Below, one piece after another: positions 23,990 to 35,813 of a DNA stretch of 64,000 bases. The stretch's first letter is position 1; every line of letters begins with the position of its first letter. The position numbers and the translations under genes are program-made. The notes below the pieces were generated by a model. The model was not told the origin of the DNA. It saw only the letters and a program-made list of their open reading frames with translations, and searched no databases. Source of the DNA: Rhipicephalus microplus (taxonomy: Eukaryota > Arthropoda > Arachnida > Ixodida > Ixodidae); the NCBI RefSeq assembly GCF_043290135.1, contig NC_134700.1, positions 162,144,553 to 162,208,552 of the forward strand. The letters run 5' to 3'.

Positions 23990-26900
23990 TCATACGCTGG
24001 GCCGACGGGGAAGCCCGGGCACAAGAACAGGCCCGGGATATCAAGTGCTGGCACCAACGGCGTACCAATAATACGGGCAGCCTTCCTAGCCACGATAAAT
24101 CGCGAACGGGAATGCAAGCGCCGATCGCGGGTGGATCCTGTAAACCACGCCACGCAGCAATAAATATTTTCACGATCTTAAACGCTTGCAACTATACGCC
24201 GCACCGAACAATGAATGCGTGGTTCTTGAGGAAGGGAAAAAGGCATCTAATTTCTTTCTGCCCATAGGCGACACGGCGTAGGCACAACAATTGGCGTCAG
24301 CGTGATCATCGCGGGAGCGCATTCGCCGGAGCGAACGACCGCTTTCGGCTTCTCTTGCGGCACTGTGGTTTCGGTTGCGGCGTCCCTGACAACCTGCGTT
24401 ACGAAGAAGAACCACTGTCACTGAAGCGTTGCGAAACGCAGTTAACCAGTCATTGTATACACTCCTCTATGACCATGATCATACGAGGCAGAATATGGGG
24501 AATGTGAAACAAACACTGCGGTAAATCCAAGTCAAACGTGCGTCTCACCTTGAGAGTCATGAACATGTGAGCAATAATTACGCAAAGGCATCAGTGTCAT
24601 GTCGGGTTCAACCCACTGCTAAACACCATGGGCCTCAAGTTTCAGCTTTCGACTTTTTGTTTATTCAAAAAGCTATTTCGGTCCTGCACATAAACCCAAT
24701 ATTTCTGAAAGGAAAATACACGCGCTTTTTTCTGTTCTCTTTGCGTCTCTATTTAGCGCCCATGCTTGTACACCCAAGACAATGATCACCCACATAACCT
24801 AAACAGTTACCTTACGAAGACTAAACAGTCCTGCATTTGCTCCACCGTGGCCGGTGAAACTTTTTTTAAAGCTACCCAAATGGGTACATACAAAAAAAAC
24901 GCATGGATAAAGGCAGCCCAATTGACGTTTGAGAAAGTTTTCCCACGTGTTTCAAGGCGAATGACGACTACACAACAATAAAATTGGTGCAATATAGAAG
25001 ATATTAAGCGGTGATCACGCTGGCTAACACTGTGCGATAAGTGGCTGTTGAACGTCCAGGAAGGTCTTGTATGCCCGTGTATGCTCTTTCGGTTTGTTTC
25101 TTTTTCAAATGTGTCCTTGCTCGAACGAGTGTACTCTTCCCATGAAGCTTTTCACCAAATTTACGTTGAAACTATGACAGGAGTGTACGGATATTTTAAA
25201 TTGCTAGCGAGCGTTCCCCTGCCAGTACATTACCACGGAGCACTTCTTCGTTGCTTTTCTGACACCTCTTATTTACTAACTCGCTCGAGTTGATGTTTAC
25301 AGCAAAGCTGTATTTGCCTAACCTAAGCCATTCAATAAATCCTTCCCTCTTATTTCTCCCTTATTCTCATTTTCACTTCCTCTGGTGTAGGATAGCAAAG
25401 CAAGTGTTATAATTCTGCTTGACCTCCCTGCCTTAATTTCACTTTTATTCCACTCTTTCTCTCGTGCCGTTCTTGTACAATAGAAGGCGTTTGCTAAAAC
25501 GCCGTTGTCGGAGCTAGAAGGTCAAGTCCTCTTCCTTGGGCTAGTCAGCTGAAAGAAGGTGCATTTCAATCCTATTGACCTTAACTGATTTAGTCTGTGC
25601 AAATGCACAGGATTTAACAAAGCGGGTAGCTACTGCTTTAACCTGCATGTTTTTGCTCTGTGAAGACGCCAACGCCTATGAAGCAATGCTCAAAGGCGAC
25701 ATGAGAAGCGAAAGTGTCTTACCGTTGAAATGGTCTTGAGTTTGGAAAGTGCGCTTTCCTGAAGAAGGTTTACAGGCAGCCACAGTCACTGAAAGTCCGT
25801 TACGTGATTAGTCGCGCAGTGGCACATTGGAGGCGAGAGCAAGGATGGCCTGGGATAGCAGCATACATCGCAGCTGTGATGGCTAGTCCAGGGGACAGAC
25901 TCGTCGATTTCCATGGCTGACGAACACTTCCTGCGTAGAAGGAGCCGCTGTGTTAATTATAAGCGTGAATTTGTCCTCATAAGTTCGATCACCGATAGCA
26001 TAAGAATCTTGCATTGTCAACTTTCTTGTTTTCTTTTTCTAAAACGTTATTATAGAAGCTTCCATACTGGCCCGTCAAGACAGGCTGAAATATACCACCA
26101 TCGGCTTCATCATTATCATTTTATTATTATCTTACTTTTGAAGAGATTTTTACAGGATAAATGTGTACACGCAAGTATTAAAATAAGCGAGTTCTTTTAA
26201 CAGAAACGTTTTTGAAGCAAAATAGTTGATCTCCTTGACACGACATGTTTTGGGCAATAACTACAATTCACCGAATATCTGTGAACATTACAGACGACAC
26301 ACAAGAATAAATACACGTTATTTTAAAGCTAAGAAACCCTGTATAATAATGCAGACCTATCAGGTTACCTAATAATCGAAGCTCGATGCATCCACAAAAC
26401 AAGTGCAATTTGCATAGCGTTTAACTGAACGTCGATATGTTCCAAACCGATACATAGGTGTACATTTGTTTTTGTGTGTTGAATATACTACCTTTTCACT
26501 TGTGAGTTAGCCGCCCTACAATATAGTTTCGGAGCACTTAGGTACTCGTTTCAACGAATAATCAACCATGTAATTTATTTATATTTATTAATAAATAATT
26601 ACGATTGGTAACGTAACTCATAATTCTGATCATCATAAAAGAGCCCACTTTGGCAGGCGCACTATACCGAGGGAACTCTGGTGGTTGTCTGTGTCTAAAT
26701 GTGACCGCACGAAGCCGCTTAATAAGTTAAACGTAAATTTGACGTTACAATTATATGTCAACATGCGGAGCTTGATGTCGCAAACATTGCTCGCTGAAAC
26801 TAGCAGTGAAGTCAAAAAGCCTAGTTTTTTAAATGAAAGCTTTTGAATGACCCAAGCGCATTCCCATGTACGTCTATCGTTTACTTTTATTGAGCTTGCG

Positions 26901-27646
26901 AACGACTTGAGAGTAAGAGCTCTCGAAATGTAGCATCCAAGGTCTGTACGAATAAACGTTGTATATCTTCAGTTTGTGATTTTGCCATCTTCAATTTTCG
27001 TACACGGTAACTTTACTTTACACCCGCTCATAGTTCGCAGGCGGTTGCAGAGAACAAACTTTTTCTGCTTGCGTTCGTCGCATGTGAGGCTGTGAAAGTG
27101 GCACACCTAAAAAATAAACAAGTAAAATATCTCCGTGGGGCGCCTACAAACATCAACGTTTAATCGTAATGTAGTGCAGGAGAGAAAAATATTCTTTAAT
27201 ATGTGGGGTACCCTCGGTTCGAGATTATATAAAGGGATTTCAGAAAGACGCTCCATTCACGGTAGCCCAACGCGACGTTTTATGCTCTAACGTCAATGCA
27301 TGCGCGCAGTTGTTAACAGTGCAGTTTAATTCAACACATGCACATTGCATGCTAGGCGATTAAACACTATACTGGGAGTGACTGAGTGCTGAAGGCTATA
27401 GGGTGACGGTGAGGCTGACTGTGAGAGAGCAGTAGTGACGCATGGTGACTGCATCCACTACACCGGAATTCAGTCTATAGTTCTAGAGCCATGACTAAAC
27501 GAACGCGTTACAACGCGTCAACGTGTGGGCGTGCAGGCTCGGCGTCCTGCCGTGTCTCTAAGGGGGGGGAGGTGATGCCACAAACAAGGAGATGGCATGC
27601 CACGCGCAGACGTGTTGTAATGTGAGCGTGTGGTTAGGGCTTTTTA
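23990..27646. other. No recognisable gene
   Basis: Apart from a LINE-tail-like patch at 25330-25460 I find nothing I can name. Sequence is AT-rich, with short motif-free frames. Confidence 0.4.
25330..25460 (+). repeat. LINE 3'-tail fragment
   Basis: TCTGGTGTAGGATAGCAAAG, then a CTTGACCTCCCTGCC block and a pyrimidine-rich run, resembles the 3' tail of the LINE near 14800 and the fragments near 45720 and 46567. Confidence 0.4.
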
Positions 27647-27713
27647 GATGCGGAGCATCTAATACTCGAGGCTTGTAGTGCTGCGCCGTCCGCAAGCTTC
27701 CTCCTCCTTCTTC

Positions 27714-27814
27714 CACCATCTGTGCATCCCTTCCTCCTCTAAACACCGCGCGCGCTTCACTCCTCCATCATCTGTGCATCCTTCCTCCTCTACACACCGC
27801 GTGCGCTTCTCCTC
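27714..27814 (+). repeat. Two ~50-bp tandem units (CT-rich)
   Basis: Units 27714-27765 and 27766-27814 share CATCTGTGCATCC, TTCCTCCTCTA and ACACCGCG(C/T)GCGCTTC, in the same order. They form the distal upstream part of the promoter-bearing element. Confidence 0.7.
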
Positions 27815-27930
27815 TTCACGAACATTCGCTAGCTGTATAATGTAGCGCGCATGCGCCGTCACGCTTCGAGAACATCGGCAGCTGACGCGCGCGCATGCGC
27901 CGTTGCGCTTCTCCCCCTTCTCGAACATTC
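27815..27930 (+). promoter_or_regulatory. Three heat-shock-element-like sites
   Basis: Heat-shock factor trimers bind alternating TTCnnGAAnnTTC. Perfect three-block matches occur at 27815-27827 (TTCACGAACATTC) and 27918-27930 (TTCTCGAACATTC). A third at 27865-27877 keeps TTC and GAA but has TCG as its last block. Spacing is 50 and 53 bp, because each lies in a tandem unit with GCATGCGCCGT and CAGCTG. The nearest lies 31 bp upstream of the TATA box, a normal place for such sites in animal heat-shock genes. Confidence 0.6.
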
Positions 27931-27961
27931 GACAGCTGGCAGTGCATGCGCCGTCGCGCTG

Positions 27962-27997
27962 TATATATACTCAAGGTCGGCGCTCGCTCGTTCAGTT
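27962..27997 (+). promoter_or_regulatory. Core promoter: TATA box plus initiator
   Basis: TATATATA at 27962-27969 and the arthropod-type initiator TCAGTT at 27992-27997. With the A at 27994 as +1, the TATA box starts at -32, the canonical distance. Together with the upstream sites this predicts rightward transcription. Confidence 0.6.
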
Positions 27998-28049
27998 GCC
28001 GCTCGTCGGTTGGTTTGTATGGCGCGTCGACGTCCAAGGTCGCGGTGAA

Positions 28050-28181
28050 ATGAATTCCAACGAATCCACAAACACAATGATCGACGTCCCTTCGACCAGC
28101 GCCGCCCTTTCGCATACTTGTGTACGTGTTCACTCATTTAACACCCCCTCCTACAACCACGTTAACCAATTTAGCCATTGA
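28050..28181 (+). CDS. Short ORF in the promoter-bearing element (43 aa)
   Basis: Starts 56 bases after the predicted transcription start and follows a 9-codon upstream ORF (28019-28048, arginine-rich). The peptide begins MNSNESTNTMID, is Ser/Thr/Asn-rich, and has no signal peptide, membrane segment or motif that I recognise. It stops at a TGA in the first 61-bp unit; the second unit has CGA at the same place. It may be a first coding exon rather than a whole gene, since splice-donor-like sites follow directly. Function unknown, and coding is not established. Confidence 0.25.
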   Translation: MNSNESTNTMIDVPSTSAALSHTCVRVHSFNTPSYNHVNQFSH

Positions 28182-28280
28182 CTCAAGTAAGTCGCAATTT
28201 AACACCCCATTTCACAACCACGTTAACCAATTTAGCCATCGACCCAAGTAAGTCGCACTTTAACACCCCGTTAACCAATT
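28137..28280 (+). repeat. 61-bp tandem repeats, each with a splice-donor-like site
   Basis: Units 28137-28197 and 28198-28258 plus a shortened third unit to 28280. Each full unit contains CAACCACGTTAACCAATTTA and a CAAGTAAGT (GTAAGT at 28187-28192 and 28248-28253), a strong 5' splice-site match. Confidence 0.75.
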
Positions 28281-28294
28281 ATATGCTCCGCATC

Positions 28295-29138
28295 CTCCTC
28301 AGTGTTCCCCCGAGGGAAGCTGCGGGCAATTTTTTTAGTGGTGCTGGCGGAATGCTACTTGGCATTAGTTTCTAGCATTGCCCTCACGTGCCCCACCACT
28401 CACCGAGTTGCAGAAGGATCTATTGCAGTGCTCCACCGGCGCCACCGAATACCACAGTCTGCATGGCTGTTTACCCGATTGCTCTCATCCTCACAGTTAC
28501 CCTCACCAACAAGAGGCACGTGCTCCGAGCATCAAATTTTAATCATCGAGAATTACACATTCACTACTGGCACGTCGACACTCGTGCAAAACAACGACCG
28601 TACTTTCGCGAGGTTCGTATCAGGAATCGTAAAGTCTGTAGGTACTTGCGTACATACTTCTTTCATTGTTCATCCACAAGGCTGTACTTACTTTTTAAGA
28701 GCGAAAAAAAACTGCTTTCATTTCCGTGAGCGACGTAACTGAAGAAACCTCGTGCACAACGTAACCTGCTTCATAAATTAACTCAGAGGAGGGATACCTT
28801 GATTTGAGCTGAAATTTTGTAATGGGGAGATTGCAGCTACGCCACTCGTAAATATTCCGCGAGAAAGTATTGGAAGATGGTGCTCTACGTGTCGGATTCG
28901 ATACGTAGATGTAGCGTACGAGTGCGGAATTCATTAGCTCTTTTTCGCGCAGATAGTTTCGTAACCTGGCCGAAAGATTGTCTACCCGCCCGAGCTTCCT
29001 CTTCAAGATACATAACAATAACAGGCTCGCTTGTACACGGTCGGTTGTTTCAATAAACGTACGCGCTGGACCTACGCCAACGCGGTGCGCCGAGGAATAT
29101 ATAGTCACCTGACCGATGCGCTGCTAAAAGATTCGTGA
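28295..29138. other. No recognisable gene
   Basis: Short frames on both strands (28302-28742 plus, 28695-29108 minus) have no motif that I can name. Confidence 0.4.
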
Positions 29139-29151
29139 AGAAATGTTGGGT

Positions 29152-29381
29152 CCCGCCGCCGTGGTGGAATGGTTGTGGCTGATAATCCGAAGGTCGCGGA
29201 ACCGAATCCCAGCTGCGGTATGTGCATTTTTGACGGATGCAAAAATGTTTTAGGCCAGTGTACTTGAATTTAGGTGCATGTTCAAAAGCCCCAGCTGGTA
29301 TATTTCTGGAGCCTTCCACTAACGCGTCTCTCATAATCGCATCGTGGTTTTTGGGACGTTAAAGCCCAGATGTTTTTATTG
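29152..29381 (+). mobile_element. tRNA-headed SINE with 13-bp target duplication
   Basis: Head with CCGTGGTGGAATGGTTGTGG (A-box region) and AACCGAATCCC (B box), then the family body ending TTTTTGGGACGTTAAAGCCC. AGAAATGTTGGGT (29139-29151) and AGAAACGTTGGGT (29382-29394) are the target duplication with one mismatch. Confidence 0.8.
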
Positions 29382-29624
29382 AGAAACGTTGGGTTCATAC
29401 AGTGGCTAGGCTCTCGTATTCGTACCAGAATCAGGAATAGGTACTGATTTATGTACATCTAGGTATCATTCCGCGTAGGAAGGGTGTCGGATACATGTAC
29501 TTTTTCACTTTTTTCAGGGGGAATGTTTTTCAATCAGGTACATGTTTTATGCGGCCCATACCCAATGAATCAATGTCAGGGGGACTGTATGTGCCATTTT
29601 TGTGCATGCACATTTTCGCACCAA

Positions 29625-30860
29625 AACAGAGAGGAATAAATTGGACACGCTCATGCGTAAAAGTGTTAAGAAAGTGCTCGGTATCCCATCCACGCCTAGC
29701 ACTGAAAAGTTCATGAAGTTTGGAACGCATTATGCCACTTCTGAATTGATCGAAGCACAGAGGTCGGCCCCAATCATTCAGTTATCAAATTTCAAAACAG
29801 GAAGACAACTGCTAGACGCGGCAGGCCTTCGTCCTATCTTTAATCAGGGAGAAACTATGCAACTGGATCGCCAAACAAGGAATACAGTTACTGTTGACCC
29901 TTTTCTAGAAAATGACATCGCAAATACAATGAAGGTCGTAGATTAACGAGAACTATGGCTTTCATACGGAAGCTCTCTGGAACGGAAACAATTGTTGATG
30001 CAGCGCGCCACGCCGGCGGCAACAAGTTTTCTGTGGCAGTTGTCAATGAGAGAAGAGAACTCCTCTCGGCCGCTTCGCTGAAGACCTTCACAGTCGGTGT
30101 AGCTGAACAGACTGCTGTAGCGCTGGAATTGCTGGACTCAAAACGCGCAACGACCTGCACCGACTTCCGACCAGCCGTTATAGCATTTGCTTCAGGATTG
30201 ATAGCCACAGATGCAGCCAGTATTCTCCTCGGCAGACCCCCCTCCGACATTCTTCATCACATAGCCTAGTTTTCAGCTCACATGGGGTCAAATGTACTAC
30301 AGGGTCCCCTGAACCCAAACAAAATAGCCCACTACCGTGCGCGAGGTTTAACATGCCCTGACGGGCTGGTCTCTCGCGTGAGTTCGGGAGAGCTCCTCCA
30401 CAGTGATCCTCTCGTTACCTTTCACAAGATAACATCTCATTCCAGAAGAGAGTGACAGACATTTCCCTTTCCTCATTTTGAGCTCCCTAGATCAAAGCGA
30501 GCACGCTTTGCATGCCCCAGATGGGGTCTTAACCTTTCAGGGGCCTTCTGAGCATGATTTATTCGGAAGTTAATCCACTTTACCCAGATTGCGGTGAATG
30601 CTGCTTTCTAAGTCAGATGCTCTGGCACTGCCCTGAGCTACAGGACTTTAATCGAGAAGTGGACTGGATGACGGCAATCACAGACCCCACACAAAACGCC
30701 CTATTTAAGGCTGTCCAGAGGGCCCGTGAACGTGCTGAGAGGCATGGTTTCTATGTTCCGACATGGGACTAGCCGACGGCTGGGTGGGGACCTACTTAAT
30801 TGACCCACTGCCTGGCCTCTGAGAACGAAAACGAAGTTGTTTGTCAGTCTGTCTGTCGCA
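29625..30860 (+). pseudogene. RNase-H LINE 3' fragment (second lineage)
   Basis: C-terminal portion of a LINE polyprotein in shifting frames. VKKVLGIPSTPSTEKFMKFG (about 29660) is the post-RT region. A decayed RNase H follows from about 29985 (TIVDAARHAGGNKFSVAVVN...LLSAASLKTFTV), where the expected YTDGS start is damaged. A terminal region from 30554 ends LYPDCGECCFLSQMLWHCPE, with the C-x2-C...H/W-x-C motif, and a stop after FYVPTWD. The 3' tail has TTGTTTGTCAGTCTGTCTGT near 30836. At least three frame breaks. It differs in sequence from the LINE at 6.4 kb. Confidence 0.75.
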
Positions 30861-31560
30861 CACTTGCCTACATGTATTGATGTTATCTATTTACTGTTGT
30901 TCACGGTTACATCCTTTACCCGCCGTGCCATCAGCGTAGTCACACTTTTATGGACATGCATTTATCTCCGGGAGCATGATGATTCGCGACTCGCCACGTG
31001 TTGTCAAAACTGTGCACAACCTCACACATCAAGTATGAAATGAGTGTTTCTGGTGCACCGTTAGATATAGATATTAGGCTAACGTACTCTCGGCGTTGAC
31101 TCAGAAACCATACTTCTGTAAGCAATATCCGAGCCGATCCGCTTCACAGAGAAAAAAAAAAAACAATCCTTATTACGATCACCAGAGCACATGTTGGTGC
31201 ATTTCATATAATTATGAAACAATAACATGAAGAGGAAAGAAAACGATAATACATGCTAAACATCAAAGGCTGCGGGCCTTAGTTCTCGTGGCAGCACGAG
31301 GTCTTGGCGTCCATCAAACAACGTATCAGCTAAGACGCCTGACATTGCCAGAGATACGAACAGCAATACTAGTCTTGCTGTAACCTTGAGTACTTTGTAA
31401 TCATGCATGAGCGGGGTAGTCGTTTACTATAAACCGAGTGGTTTACCAAAACACGAGTGGTGTTTGAGCAACTGGCAGCGAGTATATAGCAAGGTAAGTA
31501 CACTTAATGTCAAAGTTCTTTAGCGAGTAACATAGCTCCAGCGTTATACATACCCTTAGC
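30861..31560. other. No recognisable gene
   Basis: No motif-bearing frame and no SINE body seen. Confidence 0.4.
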
Positions 31561-31575
31561 AAAGATTCGACAAAA

Positions 31576-31844
31576 GCCCCACCGCGGTGTTCTAGTAGCT
31601 AAGGTACTCGGCTGCTGACCCACAGGTCGCGGGATTCAATCCCGACTGCGATGGCTGCATTTCCGTTGGAGGCGGAAATGCTGTAGGCCCGCGTGCTCAG
31701 ATTTAGTTGCACGCTAAAGAACCCCAGGTGGTCAAAATCTCCAGAGCCCTCCACTACGGCGTCTCTCATATTTATATGGTGGTTTTGAGACGTTAAACCC
31801 CACATATGAAAGAATGAATGAATCAATCAATTAATCAACCAATC
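31576..31844 (+). mobile_element. Full-length tRNA-headed SINE with target duplication
   Basis: Complete copy: head with TTCTAGTAGCTAAGGTACTC (A box) and GGGATTCAATCCC (B box), body with GGAGGCGGAAATGCTGTAGG, end GACGTTAAACCCCACATATG and an AATG/AATC-rich tail. Target duplication AAAGATTCGACAAAA (31561-31575) and AAAGAATCGACAAAA (31845-31859), one mismatch. Confidence 0.9.
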
Positions 31845-31859
31845 AAAGAATCGACAAAA

Positions 31860-33160
31860 TGCTATACAGTGCAGACGTTTTCTTTAAGGAGGTAGTACGC
31901 ATGCGCACTAATTCTGTCACTGTCCGAAGCCGAAGAGTCAGTTGATTCACAGAAGCGACAGGCCTTTATTCTTTTGGACACCAACCCTGGCGCATTTCGA
32001 ACGGATTGCTGGGCTTTCCGCCAACTACGAAACGAAAAATGATGCACGTACATGCAATGACACTCAGACTGCACGGCGCCGGCGCTCAATTGTTCATGCA
32101 CAAGTAAGAGCGCTTGACGAGGGTGGCAACGGTCTCGCAAGTCATAGTATAAACTACACTCGCTCTCTATGAAGAAAACCGTTTCTTTTGTCTCGAGAGG
32201 CACGCAGTGTCAAAAGAAAACCGAGAAAGAATTATTAAAAGAAAAAAAACACGATTTGTCCCACTGCCAGACTTCTCACGAGGAACAATAGCAGAATCAA
32301 GACTAGTTTAGGCCTTGAATTCTTATTTTAAGCAGAAGCCTTCCACTGCAGCACTCTTGAACAAGAATAGGCCGTGGCCAGAACGATTCTGTTATCTCTG
32401 AGAGCAAAAAGAAGTATGGCACAAAGGGCACCGAAGCGTATAAAAATAACAAAAAAGCAGAAAAAGAAAGAGTTTGTGATTTGCTGCATAGAACACTCGT
32501 GCGGGCCTTTCTTTTTCTTCCGGCACCGATCTGCAAGTCAATGCCATCCACTGACGTGCAGCACGCCCACACAATAAGCTGTATGATAGGAAGATTGAAG
32601 AAAATGCCTGGATAGACGAGGCGTCGGAAAAAGTCCGCTGCCACAGGAATCCCGCGGGTCTCATTTGAGAGAGATAAACGCGGTTATTCTCATTTGTCGG
32701 GGCAGCAATAATAAAAGCATTTCAGAGGTAAATAAGTATTTATTCGTATTTGTTTAGACAAGCGTATAATTTTGGCTAAATATCTAAGTATGAGTCTGGC
32801 GCACGTGGCCATTGCTGTCATAATAACCGTAAAGAAGTGTTTGAGATTGCGGCCCGGGTATTCTCAAGTGGTTGTGGAGATTAACGATCACAGTCGTGGA
32901 AGGTCGATTAGAAAATTACAAAAAAACCTGCATGCAAGAACCTCGCGACATTCTTTTCTCTCGATAAGAAGAAAAAGAACTGTTTCTTGCAGATCCTCAA
33001 TTACCACGTTATCACTGTTTAGAAAGCAACACGTGAAGTCTCTTAAGAGATCATTCTACTTTCACTAGAGTGCCGTGAGACTCAAAGAAGAGTTACCATA
33101 ACTTATTAAGAAGAGTCATAAGGGTGTTACGCCAGGACTCCCCGAAAGGAGTAGCATGCG
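31860..33160. other. No recognisable gene
   Basis: Motif-free frames only. The minus-strand frame 31862-32203 and the plus-strand frame 32772-33068 have no recognisable domain. Confidence 0.4.
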
Positions 33161-33698
33161 GACCTAAGTCTTCTTGTCAGTCAAGCAGAATTTAATTTTT
33201 TCCGCTGTGATAGAAAAGATCGAAGAGGCGGTGGTGTGCTCATTGCAATTTGTAAAAAATTCGTTGCTCTACGCATTATCATTAATTCATTTCTTGAATG
33301 CGTTTTTGTTTCTTTGAGGCTTGTTTCTACCGATTTAATTATTGGCGTTTTTTATCGCCCTCCTGACATGAATTCAACGTTCTAAAGTGAATTTAATTGG
33401 GTTGTTGTTGAAGTATGCACGCGGTTTCCCAATGCGGTTCTTGTCTTTTTCGGTGACTTCAACTATCCAAATATTGAATGGTCTACGCTATCTGTTTCAT
33501 CCACCGACACCCAGGCACAGGAACTTCTAAATTCTTGTCTCGACTTTTCGTTGTGCCAGCTTATCGAAAAACCGACACGTTGCTCGACCACATTTGCAAA
33601 CATTCTTGATTTACTCTCAACTTCTCATTCCGATCTTTTCACTGATATAGGCCATCTTGATGGTCTTTCTGATCATGACATAATCACGGGAAACTAAT

Positions 33699-35813
33699 AT
33701 GTTCACTCAACGAAAGAAGAGTTACCAACAAGCATATAAGGTGTTACAACCTGCCAACTTTGATGAAATTAGTGCCAAATTGTCCAGTTTCACTGGAGAG
33801 TTTTTAAATACCCATTTGTCGCGTTCAGTAAAAGATAACTGGAACCTTTTTAAAAATGCTCTTTCAAATTTAATTGATCAATATATACCAGTCATTACCA
33901 TAAAAACAAGCAACGTCGCTCCGTGGTTCAATAATCAACTGCGTCGACTTAATAATAAAAAAAGCGACTGTTCAGAGTAGCGGACAAAAACAGACTATCA
34001 GATTCATGGTGTCGTTATAAAACATGTGACAAGTTATACCAACGCCTTTTAAAAACTACTCGTCGTCGTTTCTTCAGCCATGATTTGTCATCAATGCTAA
34101 AAAATAACCCTAGCCGCTTTTGGCGCATGATAAATCCTAGTAACCAACCTGATGTAAATCTCGTTAATACTGATGGAAGCCCTGTTCCGGAATCCGAATG
34201 CGCTCAGTTATTAAATGATACATTCTTATCAGTCTTTACTCTTGAGGATACTACTTCATGCCCTAACATGGATGTAGTTGCCGGTATTAATATGTCGGAA
34301 ATAATAATTGACGAAGCTGGTATCATATCTTTGCTCGAAAAGTTGAAAACTTCGTCTGCATCCGATCATAATGGCTTCAATAACAAAATACTGAAAAATA
34401 TTTCCTCAGGTATCTATCGCTTTTTGGCAGCAATCTTTTCTCTATCGTTATCATCAGGCACCATTCCTCACGACTGGCGAATAGCAAAAGTAGTGCAGCT
34501 ATTTAAATCTGGTGATCGCTCATCCCCGCTTAATTACAGACCCATATCTTTCACTAGTACCATATGTAAACTTTTGGAACACATTATACACTACCAGGTA
34601 ATCTCCTATTTAGAGGAACACAATATCATCTTTAAATACCAGCATTGTTTTCGCAAGGGCTATTCATGCGAAACTCAACTCGAGGGATTTACCCATGACT
34701 TGCACTCATCATTGGACGCCGGCATTCAAACTGACGCTATATTCCTTGATTTTTCAAAAGCATTTGATCGTGCCCCTCACCATCGGCTCTTACTAAAACT
34801 TAGGCAGCTTAATATTCACCCACTTGTTCTCGCCTGGTTACAAGCCTTTCTTTCCAGAAGAAAACAATTCACGTCTGTCAATAACTTTAACTCTCCTTTT
34901 GTTGAAGTCTCATCTGGAGTTCCCCAAGGAAGTGTGATTGGTCCCTTGCTTTTCCTTATTTATATTAATGACTTACCCTCCTCAGTCAATTCTAAAGTTA
35001 GGCTTTTCGCTGACGATTGTGTCATTTACCGTACCATTTCATCTGAAACTGATCGACAATCTCTACAATCTGATCTTGTCTCTTTAACTTCGTCGTGCAC
35101 AGCATGGCAAATGACACTAAATCCTTCAAACACTAAGCTAATGTGTTTTACTAAAAAAGCGTCCCGTATTCCAACGTCTTACTTACTAAATAACACTTCA
35201 GTGGAGCTTACGACTTCTTATATATACCTTGGGGTTAACATTCAGTCTGACCTGTCATGGCATCACCACATTAACGTCACCCTTGCTTCAGCAAATCACT
35301 CACTCGGGTTCCTTAAACGTAATTTGAAACACACCCCCTCGCACTTGCGTAAACTGGCTTATATCACCCTAATCCGTCCTAAAATAGAATATGCCTCAGT
35401 CATTTGGGATCCCGATCAAGACTACATTATTGAAAACATCGAAGCCCTGCAGAACCGTGTTGTACGTTTTATTTTTTCTGATTATCCACGTCACACCAGC
35501 GTCACTTCATTGAAACTTCGTGCCGAACTGGAAATCTTATCACGTCGCCGTAAAATTGCTCGCTTATCACTATACTTCATAAGCTCTACCATCACACATC
35601 ACTTCACGAGGATTTCTTTAGGCCACCCCCTGCCATCTTTCCGCGCCGCGATCATTCCTTTAAAATCGAACGCTTCCCTTGTCGCACTTTTCATTATGCT
35701 AAATCCTTCATACCGCGCACAATAACCGAGTGGAATGACTTACCTTCAAACATTGCAACCGTCACCGATATCACTGAATTTCCGAACCTACTAAACATGA
35801 GTGCAAGCGTGTG
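33699..35813 (+). pseudogene. CR1-like LINE reverse transcriptase
   Basis: After the endonuclease the linker frame runs to 33980, shifts at an A run (33955-33962) and is then open to 35725; the ATG at 34085 is only the first Met in that frame. The RT core contains NNPSRFWRMINP, FKSGDRSSPLNYRPISF, IFLDFSKAFD (motif A, catalytic Asp), GVPQGSVIGPLLFLIYINDL (motif B) and RLFADDCVIY (motif C, FADD with both aspartates). The thumb and C-terminal region includes ASVIWDP. After a frameshift near 35660 the end FIPRTITEWNDLP reads in another frame to about 35813. RT would prime on nicked target DNA. All catalytic residues remain but the chain is broken. Confidence 0.85.

Larger units (their letters stand above)
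27647..28294 (+). mobile_element. Terminal-inverted-repeat element carrying a promoter
   Basis: A 648-bp unit bounded by inverted repeats: GATGCGGAGCATCTAAT at 27647-27663 and, read inward from the other end, GATGCGGAGCATATAAT (28278-28294), 16 of 17 identical. I see no clear target duplication. Inside, in order: a ~50-bp tandem array (27714-27814), an array with heat-shock-element-like sites (27815-27955), a TATA box and initiator (27962-27997), two short ORFs and a 61-bp tandem array (28137-28280). It codes for no transposase, so any mobility would be non-autonomous. I recall similar sequence being common in tick genomes, without a known function. Confidence 0.65.

Noticed and set aside
27815..27955. 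CRISPR-like repeat array
   Set aside because: Units are adjacent without unique spacers, and the genome is eukaryotic; they are tandem promoter repeats.
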